Source: Tunturiibacter gelidiferens (GTDB lineage Bacteria; Acidobacteriota; Terriglobia; Terriglobales; Acidobacteriaceae). From it: a DNA stretch of 64,000 nt. Below are positions 9,105 through 18,646 of the stretch, piece after piece. The position numbers and the translations under genes are program-made. The notes beneath the pieces are model-generated. The model saw only the letters and a program-made list of their open reading frames with translations. It ran no database searches and was not told the origin of the DNA. Position 1 is the first letter of the stretch; every line of letters begins with the position of its first letter. The stretch is taken from assembly GCF_013410115.1 (NCBI RefSeq), contig NZ_JACCCV010000002.1:1240001-1304000 (forward strand), read 5' to 3'.

Positions 9105-10538
9105 TTACGTCCTTGAGATTCGGCCCGCAATCGCCGCCGGAAGCTTCCCGTAGATATTCCCGAATCCGCCATTGGAAAGGATCGCAACAACATCTCCCTC
9201 TCGCAACTCGGGCGCAACCGCTCCGACGATCGCATCGGCATCGGCCAGCAAACTCGCAGGTACTCCGCGCTTGTTCAAAGCACTCACAACATGCTCGGGG
9301 TGCAATCGTTCGTCCGTCGGAATGCTCGCGGATTTGAAGACCGAGGCCAGCACAACCCGGTCTGCCAGCGCGAGGCTGTCCACCAGATCGAGCTCAAACA
9401 CATTCCGCCTGAGCGTGTTCGATCGCGGCTCCAGCACCGCCCAGAGGCGTCGGTTCGGGTACGATTCGCGGAGCGCCCGGAGAGTCTCGCGAATCGCCGT
9501 CGGATGATGCGCAAAGTCGTCGATTACCGTGACGCCCCCCACAACGGAACGGACTTCGAGCCTTCGCTTCACGCTCTTGAAGGTCGCCAGCGCCTCGACG
9601 ATCGCCCCACTCGGAACACCCTGCCCTGCTGCAAGCGCCGCCGCCGCCGTAGCGTTGAGCGCGTTATGCGCCCCCGCCATCGGCAGGCTCAGATCAGCAA
9701 ACGGAGCACCCGCGCGCGTCACCGTCCAGCGAGTCAACGCCCCTTCATGCCGCAGATCTGCAAGACGCCAGTGCGACAGAGGATCGAAGCCATATCGCTC
9801 CACCGCGCAGAAGGCCTTCTCGATACACTCACTCACGTTCTCGCTGCCATCGAACGCAACAATCCGCCCGCGCCCCGGCACAAGATTGACCAGCCGCTTG
9901 AAGGCGGTCTTCACCGCACCAAGATCAGCGTAGATATCCGCATGATCGAACTCGACGTGAGTCAAAATCAGAGCGTCCGGAAAATAATGAAGAAACTTTG
10001 GCCCCTTATCGAAGAACGCAGTGTCGTACTCATCCCCCTCGAGCAGAAACGGCTTCGTCGAGCGAACCATAAAGCTGGTCCCAAAGTTCTCCGCAACGCC
10101 ACCAATCAGAAACGAGGGCGCCAGCGCGGGGTTCTGTCTCGACGCAACCTCATAGATCCACGCCAGCATGCTCGTAGTTGTCGTCTTGCCATGCGTTCCC
10201 GCGACAACCAGCGACTCCCGCCCCGGCAGAAACTCATCGTGCAGAATCGAGGCCATCGAACAAAATGGAATGCGTGTATCAAGAACATATTCAAGCTCGA
10301 CGTTTCCACGCGAGATTGCATTCCCGACCACAACCAGGTCCGGCCTCGGTTCCAGATTGCTCTCTGAAAATGGTTCACGAATCGGAATCTTAAGCGAAGC
10401 CAGCAGATCACTCATCGGCGGATAGGCGGCCGTGTCCGACCCCGTAACGCGGTGTCCTTGAAGCTGCAGCATTCCGGCCAGCGAGGCCATCGCCGTACCG
10501 CAGATGCCGATCAGATGAATGTGTTTGGAATTTTGCAT
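9105..10538 (-). CDS. mpl: UDP-N-acetylmuramate:L-alanyl-gamma-D-glutamyl-meso-diaminopimelate ligase
   Basis: This murein-recycling ligase joins recovered tripeptide L-Ala-gamma-D-Glu-mDAP to UDP-MurNAc in the cytoplasm. The 477 residues show the Mur-ligase order: an N-terminal UDP-binding Rossmann region (HLIGICGTAMASLAGM), the P-loop GTHGKTTTTSM near 110-120, central-domain motifs such as LEGDEYDTAFFD and THVEFDHADIY, and the C-terminal domain with DDFAHHPTAI. The Mpl-type N-terminus (GICGTAM) separates it from MurC. The neighbouring LD-carboxypeptidase would make its tripeptide substrate, and dapF makes the mDAP in it. Confidence 0.95.
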   Translation of the reverse strand: MQNSKHIHLIGICGTAMASLAGMLQLQGHRVTGSDTAAYPPMSDLLASLKIPIREPFSESNLEPRPDLVVVGNAISRGNVELEYVLDTRIPFCSMASILHDEFLPGRESLVVAGTHGKTTTTSMLAWIYEVASRQNPALAPSFLIGGVAENFGTSFMVRSTKPFLLEGDEYDTAFFDKGPKFLHYFPDALILTHVEFDHADIYADLGAVKTAFKRLVNLVPGRGRIVAFDGSENVSECIEKAFCAVERYGFDPLSHWRLADLRHEGALTRWTVTRAGAPFADLSLPMAGAHNALNATAAAALAAGQGVPSGAIVEALATFKSVKRRLEVRSVVGGVTVIDDFAHHPTAIRETLRALRESYPNRRLWAVLEPRSNTLRRNVFELDLVDSLALADRVVLASVFKSASIPTDERLHPEHVVSALNKRGVPASLLADADAIVGAVAPELREGDVVAILSNGGFGNIYGKLPAAIAGRISRT

Positions 10539-10554
10539 GTCGCGAGACTCCAGC

Positions 10555-11499
10555 CTAACCGCTCACCGCTGCTTCGAGAAGGTGCATCCGCGGATTCCTC
10601 GCGTCAGTAAGGTCCAGTCTCGCGGAGACCCCAAGCGGCAACGTCACGTTGTACGTGCTCACATGCCCACAACGCAGCCCGACCGCAATCGGGCCATCAA
10701 ACTCCCTAAGCGAGTGAAGAATCGCGCGCTCCAGATAGTCCTGCTCCTCCTGTGAAACACACTGCCCCATATCCCCGAAAACAATCCCCGTCGCTTTTTC
10801 AAGAACTCCGGCATAGCGAAGATGCAGCAGCATGCGGTCCCACTGGTACGGCTTCGTCCCGATGTCCTCCAAAAAGAGAATGCTCTCCCGCTCGATTCGC
10901 GGAGCATACGGCGTACCAATCGCCTCCACGAAGATGGACAGACACCCACCCGCGACCACGCCCTCCGCCCGCCCCGCACGCAAGACGCGAAGCCCCTCCG
11001 CTTCACCAAGCGACCATGCTCCACTGTCCGTCAGACTATGATGCCAGCTCGGAAGATCCACGCCATCATCCCGCGAGAAATCCGCCGCCACCATCGGCCC
11101 ATAGAACGTCGCAAGATTCGCCTCGTTGTGAAGCCAGCAATGAAGCGACGTATGGTCGCTGTACCCGATAAACAGCTTCGGATTCGATCGGATAAGCGTC
11201 GCATCAAGATAAGGCAGCAACTCCGCCGATCCCCACCCACCCCGCGTGCAGACGATCCCATCAATCTCCGGATTCGCAAACGCCGCATGCAAATCCTGGA
11301 GACGATCCTCAAGTTTGCCCGCATAGTAAAGCGGCCCGTTATCCAAAGCATGCGGGCTGAGCACGGTGTTGTACCCAAGCCGCTGCAAGTGGGCTATGCC
11401 GCGCTCCACCAACTCCGGCTTAGGAGTACTCGCCGGCGACAAAACCGCAAGAGTCGCGCCTGAACGCAGAGCCCGAGGCTTGAAAAAGGATGTTGTCAC
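10555..11499 (-). CDS. LD-carboxypeptidase (S66 family)
   Basis: The enzyme removes the terminal D-Ala from murein tetrapeptide to give tripeptide, a recycling step. The 314-residue protein shows the expected S66 elements: the nucleophile Ser in LFIGYSDHTSLH, Glu in ILFLEDIGTKPYQWDRM and His in RCGHVSTYNVTLPLG. It lacks a signal peptide, so it works in the cytoplasm. It sits between dapF (four-base overlap at its start) and mpl, 16 bp from the latter, which strongly supports a recycling role. It resembles LdcA of E. coli. Confidence 0.92.
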   Translation of the reverse strand: MTTSFFKPRALRSGATLAVLSPASTPKPELVERGIAHLQRLGYNTVLSPHALDNGPLYYAGKLEDRLQDLHAAFANPEIDGIVCTRGGWGSAELLPYLDATLIRSNPKLFIGYSDHTSLHCWLHNEANLATFYGPMVAADFSRDDGVDLPSWHHSLTDSGAWSLGEAEGLRVLRAGRAEGVVAGGCLSIFVEAIGTPYAPRIERESILFLEDIGTKPYQWDRMLLHLRYAGVLEKATGIVFGDMGQCVSQEEQDYLERAILHSLREFDGPIAVGLRCGHVSTYNVTLPLGVSARLDLTDARNPRMHLLEAAVSG

Positions 11500-12299
11500 A
11501 GAGCCGCGACCTCACCTCGGCAGATAATCTCCGCCGGTCCCGTCAAACGCATCACTGCATCGTTCGAAGACCACACCGTCCGCTGCGGTCCGCCCTCCGC
11601 AATCGCGGTCAACTCCCGCTCAGAGCCGCGAAGCGCCATCGCCGCTGCCGAAGAAGCGCACGTGCCCGTCCCGGACGAGGTGGTAGGCCCGCAACCCCTC
11701 TCAAAGATGCGAAAAGCTATCTCCGAAGGCGACAGAACCCGAACGAACTCAACGTTGGTCCCATGAGGAAATGCGGGACTCCCACTGATCTGCGCCCCAA
11801 GCTCCTGCCAGCTCAACCCATGCGCGCTGAAATCTTCGCTATCAACGAAGAGAACGAAGTGAGGGTTGCCAACATTCACCATCGCACCCGACACCTCGCC
11901 AACCCCTGGCAGCACAATCGTGCGTTGCATCACACGAGGAACACCCATCTCGCTCTCGATCAGATAGAGCGGATCGTTCGACTCAATCACATGGCAGGTT
12001 CGCAGGCCACCATGAGTCCCAAGCGCGACCTCCTGCCTTCCCTCACTGGTCGCCAGCCACGCAGCAACGCAGCGCGTCCCATTACCCGAGAGTTCCGCCT
12101 CACTTCCGTCCGCATTGAAGAGCCGCAGAAAAAACTCACCGTTCGCCCTTCGATCCAGAAACTCAATTCCATCCGCACCAACACTGGTGTTCCGTGCACA
12201 GAGCTTCCGGGCAAGCTCGGCATGTCGACGCTGTGCGAGCGGCTCCTCAATGATCAGAAAGTCGTTACCGCAAGCATGCGCTTTGACGAAAGAAATCAT
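11496..12299 (-). CDS. dapF: Diaminopimelate epimerase with altered second catalytic site
   Basis: DapF interconverts LL- and meso-diaminopimelate for lysine and peptidoglycan synthesis. The 267-residue protein has the N-terminal KAHACGNDF motif and the first catalytic Cys, Cys77, in ELSGNGTRCVAA. In the second half, FERGCGPTTSSGTGTCASS aligns with the usual ERGAGxTxACGTGACA. The second catalytic Cys is replaced by Ser209, while Cys203 and Cys214 flank it. It is otherwise a normal family member. It is the first gene of the mpl cluster and overlaps the LD-carboxypeptidase gene by four bases. It is either a variant epimerase subgroup or an altered enzyme. Confidence 0.88.
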   Translation of the reverse strand: MISFVKAHACGNDFLIIEEPLAQRRHAELARKLCARNTSVGADGIEFLDRRANGEFFLRLFNADGSEAELSGNGTRCVAAWLATSEGRQEVALGTHGGLRTCHVIESNDPLYLIESEMGVPRVMQRTIVLPGVGEVSGAMVNVGNPHFVLFVDSEDFSAHGLSWQELGAQISGSPAFPHGTNVEFVRVLSPSEIAFRIFERGCGPTTSSGTGTCASSAAAMALRGSERELTAIAEGGPQRTVWSSNDAVMRLTGPAEIICRGEVAAL

Positions 12300-12343
12300 G
12301 TGCTCCTATTGTGCCTCATGGCGATATGCGAGGTCGGCTGACC

Positions 12344-14041
12344 CTACTTTGGCGATGCAACACTCGATCGGTCGGACTTGTAGATCCGTGCGCAAGGCTG
12401 GCCGCTCGTGCAAAGAATCGTCAACTCGGTGAGTCCCTGAGGATGCATCGCGACAGCAGCCGCCACCGGATCTCCGGCAACTGCGACAACATAGCCCGCG
12501 TGCTCAGCAGGCGCAGCCAACGCCGCCTGAAAGCTGTCGTAATCTCCTTCGTTGACGGTCTGCCGCAGAGGAATTCCTGCATCCTGCAGCGCCCCGATGT
12601 GATCGGAGTTGTACATCAGGATGGTCGAGCCGTAGGGGAACTCGCCCAGCTGACGAGCGAGCGCTGTCTCAAACGCAACACGCGTCGTCGAATTGACAAG
12701 CGCCTCTTTCAGCACCAGCGGCGTGCGGTACATCATTCCGACCGTATTCAACGCGATCAGCAGAAGCACCACCGGCTGCATCAATCTCTTGGCAAGCGGC
12801 TGCGTCTCGCTCCACCGCCGCTCCATCCACTGCACCGCTACAAACGTAAAGACCGCCAGCGCCGGCAGCAGCTCCATCCCGTAACGCGAGTTGTAGTAAG
12901 AGTGTGGCCAAAGCTGCGGAATGAAGATCGGTACCGAACCATAAGCCACCGAATAGACATAGAAGGGCAACGGCATCCAGAGCAATAACGACGACAGCGC
13001 GAAGCGACGACGTATAGCCAGGATCAGCCCACTCACCGCAGCCGCCATCAGCACAAACCCAGTCTCCCAGAAGGCAGCGTCCACCTGCGCCGTGCGCGTA
13101 TAAAACAACAGTGCCCACGCAGGATTATGCCATCCACGATGGTGATGGCCGTTAGGCGGCATCGTCTTCTTTTCAATCGCGGCCGCCGAATAAGGCCCCC
13201 GCAGGAAGTCCAGCGGATCATGAAAGAAGTGCTGGTTATAAGCCAGCCAGCTAACCGGTCCGGCAATCACGAGCAGGGTAAAAACAACAAAAAGGGGAGC
13301 GACCTTGCGCCACACCACACGATTGCGCGCAAGTGAGAACATTATAATGCACCAAACCGCAGCACCAAGAATCCATCCGTCGTAACGAGTAAAAACAGCC
13401 GCCACGATAAAGATCCCAAGCAGGAACAGACGTCGGCTGACGGCGCTCGGTCGAGAGCCTCTGATTGCGGCGACGCATTCAACGGTAAGCAGCGTCGTCC
13501 AGATGAGAAGCATCAGGAACAACGGCTCCGTCATCGCCGTGGTCGAAAGATAAAGCAGATTCGGATTGAGCGCGTAGAGAGCCGTCGCCGCAAGAGCCCA
13601 CCGAGGAATCATAATCAAACGCGCAAGCCGATAGATCCCCGCTACGCTGGCGATGTAGCAGATCAGCGAAGGCCACGCTCCCGCGAGCCCGTTCTGCCAC
13701 CATTCAACCTTCTGCACAAACGGCAGCATCAGAAGATGGGGCAACGGCAACCAGACTCCACCCAGTTGAACAAGCCCGGGGTTGCGCGAATCCAGAATGC
13801 GACGAGCTATTCCGAGATGAGCGACAGCATCACCATAGAGCAGAAGATATCCACGCGAATACGACAGAAGCAGCGCGATAAAAGACAGCAGCACCGCCGC
13901 TAACGCAACTGGAAAGGTCTCCTGCCGCGTCGCTGGCCGTACCTCTTCAGGGTCGAACTTCACAGCGCCCGAGTCAGCGGCACCGGCCGCAAAGGCCGAT
14001 GCCGCCGGCTTGTCCAGCCGAGACTTTTTAGACGCCCGCAT
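12344..14041 (-). CDS. Integral-membrane glycosyltransferase-like protein (GT-C type)
   Basis: From the ATG at 14041 the protein has about 565 residues with ten or more hydrophobic segments. An early luminal loop, YLLLYGDAVAHLGIARRIL, carries the Asp/Glu-type residue pattern of polyprenyl-phosphate-sugar-dependent GT-C enzymes (ArnT and mannosyltransferase relatives). The segment TAMTEPLFLMLL is also typical. Donor and acceptor cannot be told from sequence. The longer upstream frame is not used because it would run deep into the preceding kinase gene; the chosen start overlaps that gene by 14 bp, suggesting coupling. Confidence 0.75.
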   Translation of the reverse strand: MRASKKSRLDKPAASAFAAGAADSGAVKFDPEEVRPATRQETFPVALAAVLLSFIALLLSYSRGYLLLYGDAVAHLGIARRILDSRNPGLVQLGGVWLPLPHLLMLPFVQKVEWWQNGLAGAWPSLICYIASVAGIYRLARLIMIPRWALAATALYALNPNLLYLSTTAMTEPLFLMLLIWTTLLTVECVAAIRGSRPSAVSRRLFLLGIFIVAAVFTRYDGWILGAAVWCIIMFSLARNRVVWRKVAPLFVVFTLLVIAGPVSWLAYNQHFFHDPLDFLRGPYSAAAIEKKTMPPNGHHHRGWHNPAWALLFYTRTAQVDAAFWETGFVLMAAAVSGLILAIRRRFALSSLLLWMPLPFYVYSVAYGSVPIFIPQLWPHSYYNSRYGMELLPALAVFTFVAVQWMERRWSETQPLAKRLMQPVVLLLIALNTVGMMYRTPLVLKEALVNSTTRVAFETALARQLGEFPYGSTILMYNSDHIGALQDAGIPLRQTVNEGDYDSFQAALAAPAEHAGYVVAVAGDPVAAAVAMHPQGLTELTILCTSGQPCARIYKSDRSSVASPK

Positions 14042-14972
14042 GTTCAAGGTGCGAGATCTCCAGGAAGAGCTTAAATCGTTCATCGATCTCTTCGCGAGAC
14101 ACATTCTGCAGACGCTCGGTTCCAAAACGCTCCACCGCAAACGAACCCATCACGCCACCATAAAACATCGCAGTCCGAAGAACCGCCGGCGTCAACTCAG
14201 GTTGCGACGCGAGGTACCCGTAGAACCCCCCAGCAAAAGAATCTCCAGCGCCCGTAGGGTCAACCACCTCCGATAGAGGCAGCGCCGGTGCCCTGAATGG
14301 ACGCAGCGCCTTGCCAACACCAGGGAACGAGCGATCACTGAAGAAAGCAGTCGCGCCATACTCGCCGTGCTTGACCACCAGCGTCTTCGGTCCCATGGCG
14401 AGCACCTTCTCTGCCGCCAAAACCAGATTGCGTTCTCCGGCCAGCATGCGAGCCTCACCATCATTGATCAGCAGCACATCGAGTTCGCGCAGCACCTTGG
14501 CAAGATTCGCAGAGTGATCGGCAATCCAGTAGTTCATCGTATCGCCGCAAACCATCCGGACGTTGGACATCTGACTCCGCACACGAGACTGCAACACCGG
14601 ATCGATATTCGCAAGAAAGAGATACTCGCTGTCTTTATAAGCGTCCGGAATCTTCGGCTCGAAGGTTTCGAACACATTCAGGTCTGTACCGAGCGTCTTC
14701 GCCTCATCCATATTCCCCGAATAGGAGCCGGTCCAGTGAAAGCTGAGGCCCTCCGAGCGCTCGATACCTCTCGTATCAATGCCGCGACGAGTAAAAATCG
14801 CCTCATGTTCAGCGGTAAAGTCTTTTCCCACGACGGCAATAACACGTACTGGCGTGAAGTAACTGGCAGCAAGCGAGAAGTGCGTTGCCGCGCCGCCCAG
14901 GCAATCCTTCACAGCACCATGGGGAGTTTCAATGTTATCGAATGCCACCGAACCCACAACAAGAATTGCCAT
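14028..14972 (-). CDS. PfkB family carbohydrate/nucleoside kinase
   Basis: This is a 314-residue ribokinase-fold kinase. The N-terminal substrate region (GSVAFDNIETPHG, CLGGAATHFSLA) and the C-terminal signature DPTGAGDSFAGGFYG with its catalytic Asp are intact. A good ribosome binding site (AAAGGGAG) precedes the ATG. It follows the methylthioadenosine phosphorylase gene by 75 bp on the same strand, so a ribose- or nucleoside-type substrate linked to methionine or adenosine salvage is possible, but the sequence does not fix the substrate. Adenosine kinase-like activity is an alternative. Confidence 0.85.
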   Translation of the reverse strand: MAILVVGSVAFDNIETPHGAVKDCLGGAATHFSLAASYFTPVRVIAVVGKDFTAEHEAIFTRRGIDTRGIERSEGLSFHWTGSYSGNMDEAKTLGTDLNVFETFEPKIPDAYKDSEYLFLANIDPVLQSRVRSQMSNVRMVCGDTMNYWIADHSANLAKVLRELDVLLINDGEARMLAGERNLVLAAEKVLAMGPKTLVVKHGEYGATAFFSDRSFPGVGKALRPFRAPALPLSEVVDPTGAGDSFAGGFYGYLASQPELTPAVLRTAMFYGGVMGSFAVERFGTERLQNVSREEIDERFKLFLEISHLEHAGV

Positions 14973-15047
14973 AAACTCCCTTTTTGCACACTGGTTTTTT
15001 ATTAGTAACTATTTCTGATACATAAATCTAAGACGCGAATAATGCCC

Positions 15048-15941
15048 TCAGAGATACTTATCGAGAAGCAGCGAGAGCTTCTGCTTTGTCCCCCCTGGAA
15101 TTGCCTTGCGATCAGTAAGAATGGCATACTTCAAAGCATCGACGCAGGCGCAACCCTTCGTCATATCCGCCGGCATCGCCGCAACGGCCGCACGGACCAC
15201 CTTGGAAGCGTTGTCTGCATTCTGATGCATCACAGCAACAATCTGATCCACGGTAACGTCGTCGTGACCCGCGCGCCAGCAGTCGTAGTCAGTGACCATC
15301 GCCACGGTGGCGTAGCAGAGCTCGGCCTCGCGAGCGAGCTTCGCCTCCTGCAGGTTCGTCATCCCAATCACATCTGCGCCCCAGCTTCTATAGAGATTCG
15401 ATTCCGCGCGGGTGGAGAACTGCGGTCCCTCCATGCAGACATACGTCCCACCAAGCTTGCCGACAACACCAACGGTGTCGCAAGCCTGTTTCAATACGTC
15501 GGCCAGCGGCGCACATATAGGATCGCCGAAGGCGACATGAGCAACGATGCCTTCGCCAAAAAATGTAGAAGCGCGAGCAAAGGTGCGGTCGATAAACTGA
15601 TCCGGAATCACGAAGTCCGTCGGCTTGTGTTCTTCTTTCAGCGAGCCCACGGCCGAGACCGAAAGAATCGAATCGACACCCAGCATCTTCATCGCAAAGA
15701 TGTTTGCGCGGAAGTTTAACTCACTGGGGAGAATGCGATGACCACGCCCATGACGAGCGAGAAAAGCGACGTTTCGGCCTTCGAGTTCGCCCAGAACAAA
15801 AGCATCCGACGGCTCGCCGAATGGAGTTGTCAGGCGTTCCTCGCGCACATTGGTAAGTCCGGGCATGGCGTACAGACCGCTGCCCCCGATAATTCCAATC
15901 TCTGCCTTCTTCAAAATAACTTTGCTCCCTTTAGCGGACAC
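15048..15941 (-). CDS. mtnP: S-methyl-5'-thioadenosine phosphorylase
   Basis: The enzyme cleaves methylthioadenosine with phosphate to adenine and methylthioribose-1-phosphate in methionine salvage. The 297 residues carry the family-2 purine nucleoside phosphorylase features: the phosphate loop [20 protein letters not shown] followed by NFRAN, the substrate Met segment [14 protein letters not shown], and [21 protein letters not shown] also agrees with MTAP rather than PNP. It lies 11 bp downstream of an exported metallopeptidase-like gene and upstream of a PfkB kinase. Confidence 0.93.
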   Translation of the reverse strand: MSAKGSKVILKKAEIGIIGGSGLYAMPGLTNVREERLTTPFGEPSDAFVLGELEGRNVAFLARHGRGHRILPSELNFRANIFAMKMLGVDSILSVSAVGSLKEEHKPTDFVIPDQFIDRTFARASTFFGEGIVAHVAFGDPICAPLADVLKQACDTVGVVGKLGGTYVCMEGPQFSTRAESNLYRSWGADVIGMTNLQEAKLAREAELCYATVAMVTDYDCWRAGHDDVTVDQIVAVMHQNADNASKVVRAAVAAMPADMTKGCACVDALKYAILTDRKAIPGGTKQKLSLLLDKYL

Positions 15942-15952
15942 GTTGCGGCTAG

Positions 15953-17521
15953 CTACTTCGCCCCTCTGGAAGTATACCGTTGCAGGCTGCTTTCACTCAC
16001 TGCGCCAAAGGACGCCAGAACCCGCGACATCGACAATGCCGGTTCTGTCACTGGCATATCAGCCTGTTGCATCGGCCCCTGCGGCTGCATGCTTGCGATT
16101 GTGTCGCGCAGCTTTCGTGCGAGGGCAAGGTTGAAACCTTCACCAACAAAGACGGCATCTCCCAGTCGAGAGATCAGAACATCCCCCTCGTTCGTGGAGT
16201 AAACCAGTTCCGTCTCACTGGCCTCATCTTTCTTTCGCTCCACAACGTTGGAGTACTTTCTCGGAATCTGCGCCGCATAGATGCGGAGGAAGGAACTCGC
16301 CGAGTCGGCATTTTTCCAGCGCGAGTAGTAGAGCAACCCGATAGAGGCCGTCGACTCCTTCTCCGCCGCAGTCACAGCCGATTTGCGTTGCGCTGCGTAG
16401 TAGACACCGCCGTTCCACTCCGGCGCCAGCGCAGTTCCAATCTCTCTTCCACCAAACAGCTCGGCAAGAATGCGAACATCCAGTTCTCCCATCACGCCGA
16501 TGTCATACGGTGCATACTCCGGGTCAAGCAGTGGATGAATATCCGGTAACCGAATCACCGGCACCGGTGCATGCGCCATGTAGGCCTGCGGATTCATAAT
16601 CTCGAAGCTCGAAGACGGCGGATTCGCGAGCACGCCACTGAACGCCGCTTCTTTGCCCGCCTTGACCAGAATCGCCTGCTCGAAGCTAAGCCCTTCGCCA
16701 TACGGAAACAGCAATGACTCCTGGAGCAACAGAGGCGCGCGCGCCATCACCGGCGAGCCGCCCGTATCTGTCACCTGGTCCTTCAACTTGTCCGCGAGAT
16801 CCGGCGCGTCGGCAATCGTCTTCCCTGATGGCCGCAACGTGTAATCGATGAAGACCGCCATCGCCTGCCCCTCCGCCACGGCGGTGCGTGCGGTGTCTGC
16901 CTCATCCACCTGCAGATGATGATTGTCTTCCTGCACGTTATAGGAGGTGTTAGCCAGACTCACATCAGACCAACTGGTCAGATTGATCCTCTGATCCTGC
17001 AGAGCGTGAGTCAGTTCATGCGCCAGCACCGGCTTCTGCTCGTCAGGCTCGATCCAGTCAAGCAGGTTAACCGTCTTCGTCTTGTTGTCGTAAAACCCGG
17101 CAACCTGCTCGGTCAACAGCGACAGCAAAAACGGTCGAAGATGAAAATCGCGATCAAGCATCCCGAACTTCTTAAGCACAACCTCCGACCGCTCCATGCG
17201 CTTGGCTCCCTCGTCCTCGTCGAACTTCTCCTTGAGATAGCGATTGACCTGATCGCGCGAGATTAGTTTGCGCTTCACGGTATGCTCAATCGGCAACTTG
17301 GTGTCGCTGCTCACGAAGTTCAGAATCTCATCCACAGAACGAAAAAGCTCCTTCGCCTGCTGCTTCGTCATTGGCTGCTGACTCGCGGCAGGCGAAGCTG
17401 GCTGAGGAACACTTTGGGTCGCCGTCTGCGCTGCGTATGCAAAACTTGTCGACCACAGCGCAAACGCCGCAATCATCTTCGTCGAACCCTCGCTCCCGGC
17501 CCAAAGCCTTCCCAGCAACAT
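15953..17521 (-). CDS. Exported zinc metallopeptidase-like protein (HExxH)
   Basis: The protein has 522 residues. A hydrophobic N-terminal segment ending near AYAAQ (about 30) suggests export. A zinc signature [10 protein letters not shown] is at 168-177, preceded by a domain with [16 protein letters not shown]; a downstream Glu such as the one in [14 protein letters not shown] may complete the site. The C-terminal half contains a repeat of about 100 residues on a mixed alpha/beta pattern. I do not recognise a characterised family member. It is the first gene of the minus-strand run ending with the GT-C protein and shares a short divergent region with ygfZ. Confidence 0.7.
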   Translation of the reverse strand: MLLGRLWAGSEGSTKMIAAFALWSTSFAYAAQTATQSVPQPASPAASQQPMTKQQAKELFRSVDEILNFVSSDTKLPIEHTVKRKLISRDQVNRYLKEKFDEDEGAKRMERSEVVLKKFGMLDRDFHLRPFLLSLLTEQVAGFYDNKTKTVNLLDWIEPDEQKPVLAHELTHALQDQRINLTSWSDVSLANTSYNVQEDNHHLQVDEADTARTAVAEGQAMAVFIDYTLRPSGKTIADAPDLADKLKDQVTDTGGSPVMARAPLLLQESLLFPYGEGLSFEQAILVKAGKEAAFSGVLANPPSSSFEIMNPQAYMAHAPVPVIRLPDIHPLLDPEYAPYDIGVMGELDVRILAELFGGREIGTALAPEWNGGVYYAAQRKSAVTAAEKESTASIGLLYYSRWKNADSASSFLRIYAAQIPRKYSNVVERKKDEASETELVYSTNEGDVLISRLGDAVFVGEGFNLALARKLRDTIASMQPQGPMQQADMPVTEPALSMSRVLASFGAVSESSLQRYTSRGAK

Positions 17522-17540
17522 AACCCTCTCGATCCACCGC

Positions 17541-17546
17541 TATAAT
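17541..17546 (+). promoter_or_regulatory. Probable -10 box for the ygfZ operon
   Basis: A perfect TATAAT hexamer lies 33 bp upstream of the ATG at 17580, within the 58-bp divergent gap between the metallopeptidase-like and ygfZ genes. A clear -35 box is not seen at 16-18 bp upstream, so this is a partial match to a sigma-70 promoter. Confidence 0.45.
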
Positions 17547-17579
17547 CAAGTGTACGCAAGTTTCTCGCATCATTTCGTC

Positions 17580-18644
17580 ATGAGTTCACCAACACAATCC
17601 GACATCTCGATCTCATCAACTTCGACCCCCGCCTCGCGGCTTACGGCGCTCCTCCAGAACACCGGCCTATCCCCTTTGCACAATACCGGCTGGATCCGAG
17701 TCACCGGAGAAGACCGCGTCCGTTGGTTGAACGGAATGGTCACCAACTCCATCCAGCACCTGACTGCCGGCGAGGGCAACTATAACTTCTTCCTCAGCGT
17801 TCAAGGCCGCATCCAGGGCGACGCCACCATCTTCGCCCGCCCAGACGATCTCCTCATGGAGACAACCTCGCCTCAGGTCGCAGGCTTAATCGCGCTCCTC
17901 GACCGGTTCATCATCATGGACGACGTCGAACTCGCAGACATCAGCAGCACGCGATCGGGTCTGTTAATCGCTGGTCCCAAAGCAGCCTCGCTCCTACAGC
18001 AAATCGGTCTGACAACCGATAATCTCGCAGCCCTTGCGATGCGCTCACTCACCTGGAACGACTCCCATGTAGACATCCTGCACGCATATAGTCCTCTAAT
18101 ACCGCGGTACGAACTGTGGGCCGATGAAGCGACAACCGCAAAGCTCGCCAGCACCCTTCAGGATCTCGGCACAACACTCTGCGAAGATCAAAGCCTCGAA
18201 TGGCTCCGCGTGCTCGAAGGAACTCCGCAGATCGGAACCGATATCCGCGACCGCGAACTCCCACAAGAGACCGGCCAGACGCGCGCCCTGCACTTCGCCA
18301 AAGGCTGCTACCTCGGCCAGGAGATCGTCGAGCGGATCCGTTCCCGAGGCAACGTCCATCGCACCTTCAGCGGCTTCCATCTCGCAGGCGACCTCCCCGC
18401 CGCCGGCACATCCCTTGAAGCAGACGGTAAGCAAATCGGCGGACTCACCAGCGTCGCTGCCGTCCCATTGCCCGGCGAAGCTCACGCCATCAACCTCGGA
18501 CTAGGCTACATCCGTCGCGAAGCTCTGGACCGCGGCCTTCCAATCGTTTACTCCGGTGGTATCGCTACGCCGGTCTCGCTTCCCTTTTCGCAGTCTGCAG
18601 CCTCCGCGCCTCCGGTTGCATCTGAACTTTCTGAAAGAGTGTGA
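17580..18644 (+). CDS. ygfZ: YgfZ-type folate-binding protein
   Basis: Homologues of the glycine-cleavage T-protein fold that carry the YgfZ signature take part in iron-sulfur cluster maintenance using tetrahydrofolate. The signature is seen here as KGCYLGQEIVERIRSRG, with the key Cys in place. The early segment TGEDRVRWLNGMVTN is also typical. ATG at 17580 is preferred to a GTG ten codons upstream because a TATAAT box lies just before it. The protein has 354 residues. It is the first gene of a plus-strand run (DUF1844, hydrolase, unknown, ribF), and its stop lies next to or within the next start. Confidence 0.88.
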   Translation: MSSPTQSDISISSTSTPASRLTALLQNTGLSPLHNTGWIRVTGEDRVRWLNGMVTNSIQHLTAGEGNYNFFLSVQGRIQGDATIFARPDDLLMETTSPQVAGLIALLDRFIIMDDVELADISSTRSGLLIAGPKAASLLQQIGLTTDNLAALAMRSLTWNDSHVDILHAYSPLIPRYELWADEATTAKLASTLQDLGTTLCEDQSLEWLRVLEGTPQIGTDIRDRELPQETGQTRALHFAKGCYLGQEIVERIRSRGNVHRTFSGFHLAGDLPAAGTSLEADGKQIGGLTSVAAVPLPGEAHAINLGLGYIRREALDRGLPIVYSGGIATPVSLPFSQSAASAPPVASELSERV

Positions 18645-18646
18645 TC

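Noticed and set aside
9291..10367. Plus-strand frame of 358 codons opposite mpl
   Set aside because: mpl has all the Mur-ligase motifs; the shadow is Arg/Pro/Gln-rich and lacks a ribosome site.
11490..12341. Plus-strand frame of 283 codons opposite dapF
   Set aside because: dapF is clear on the minus strand; the shadow is Arg/Gln/Pro-rich.
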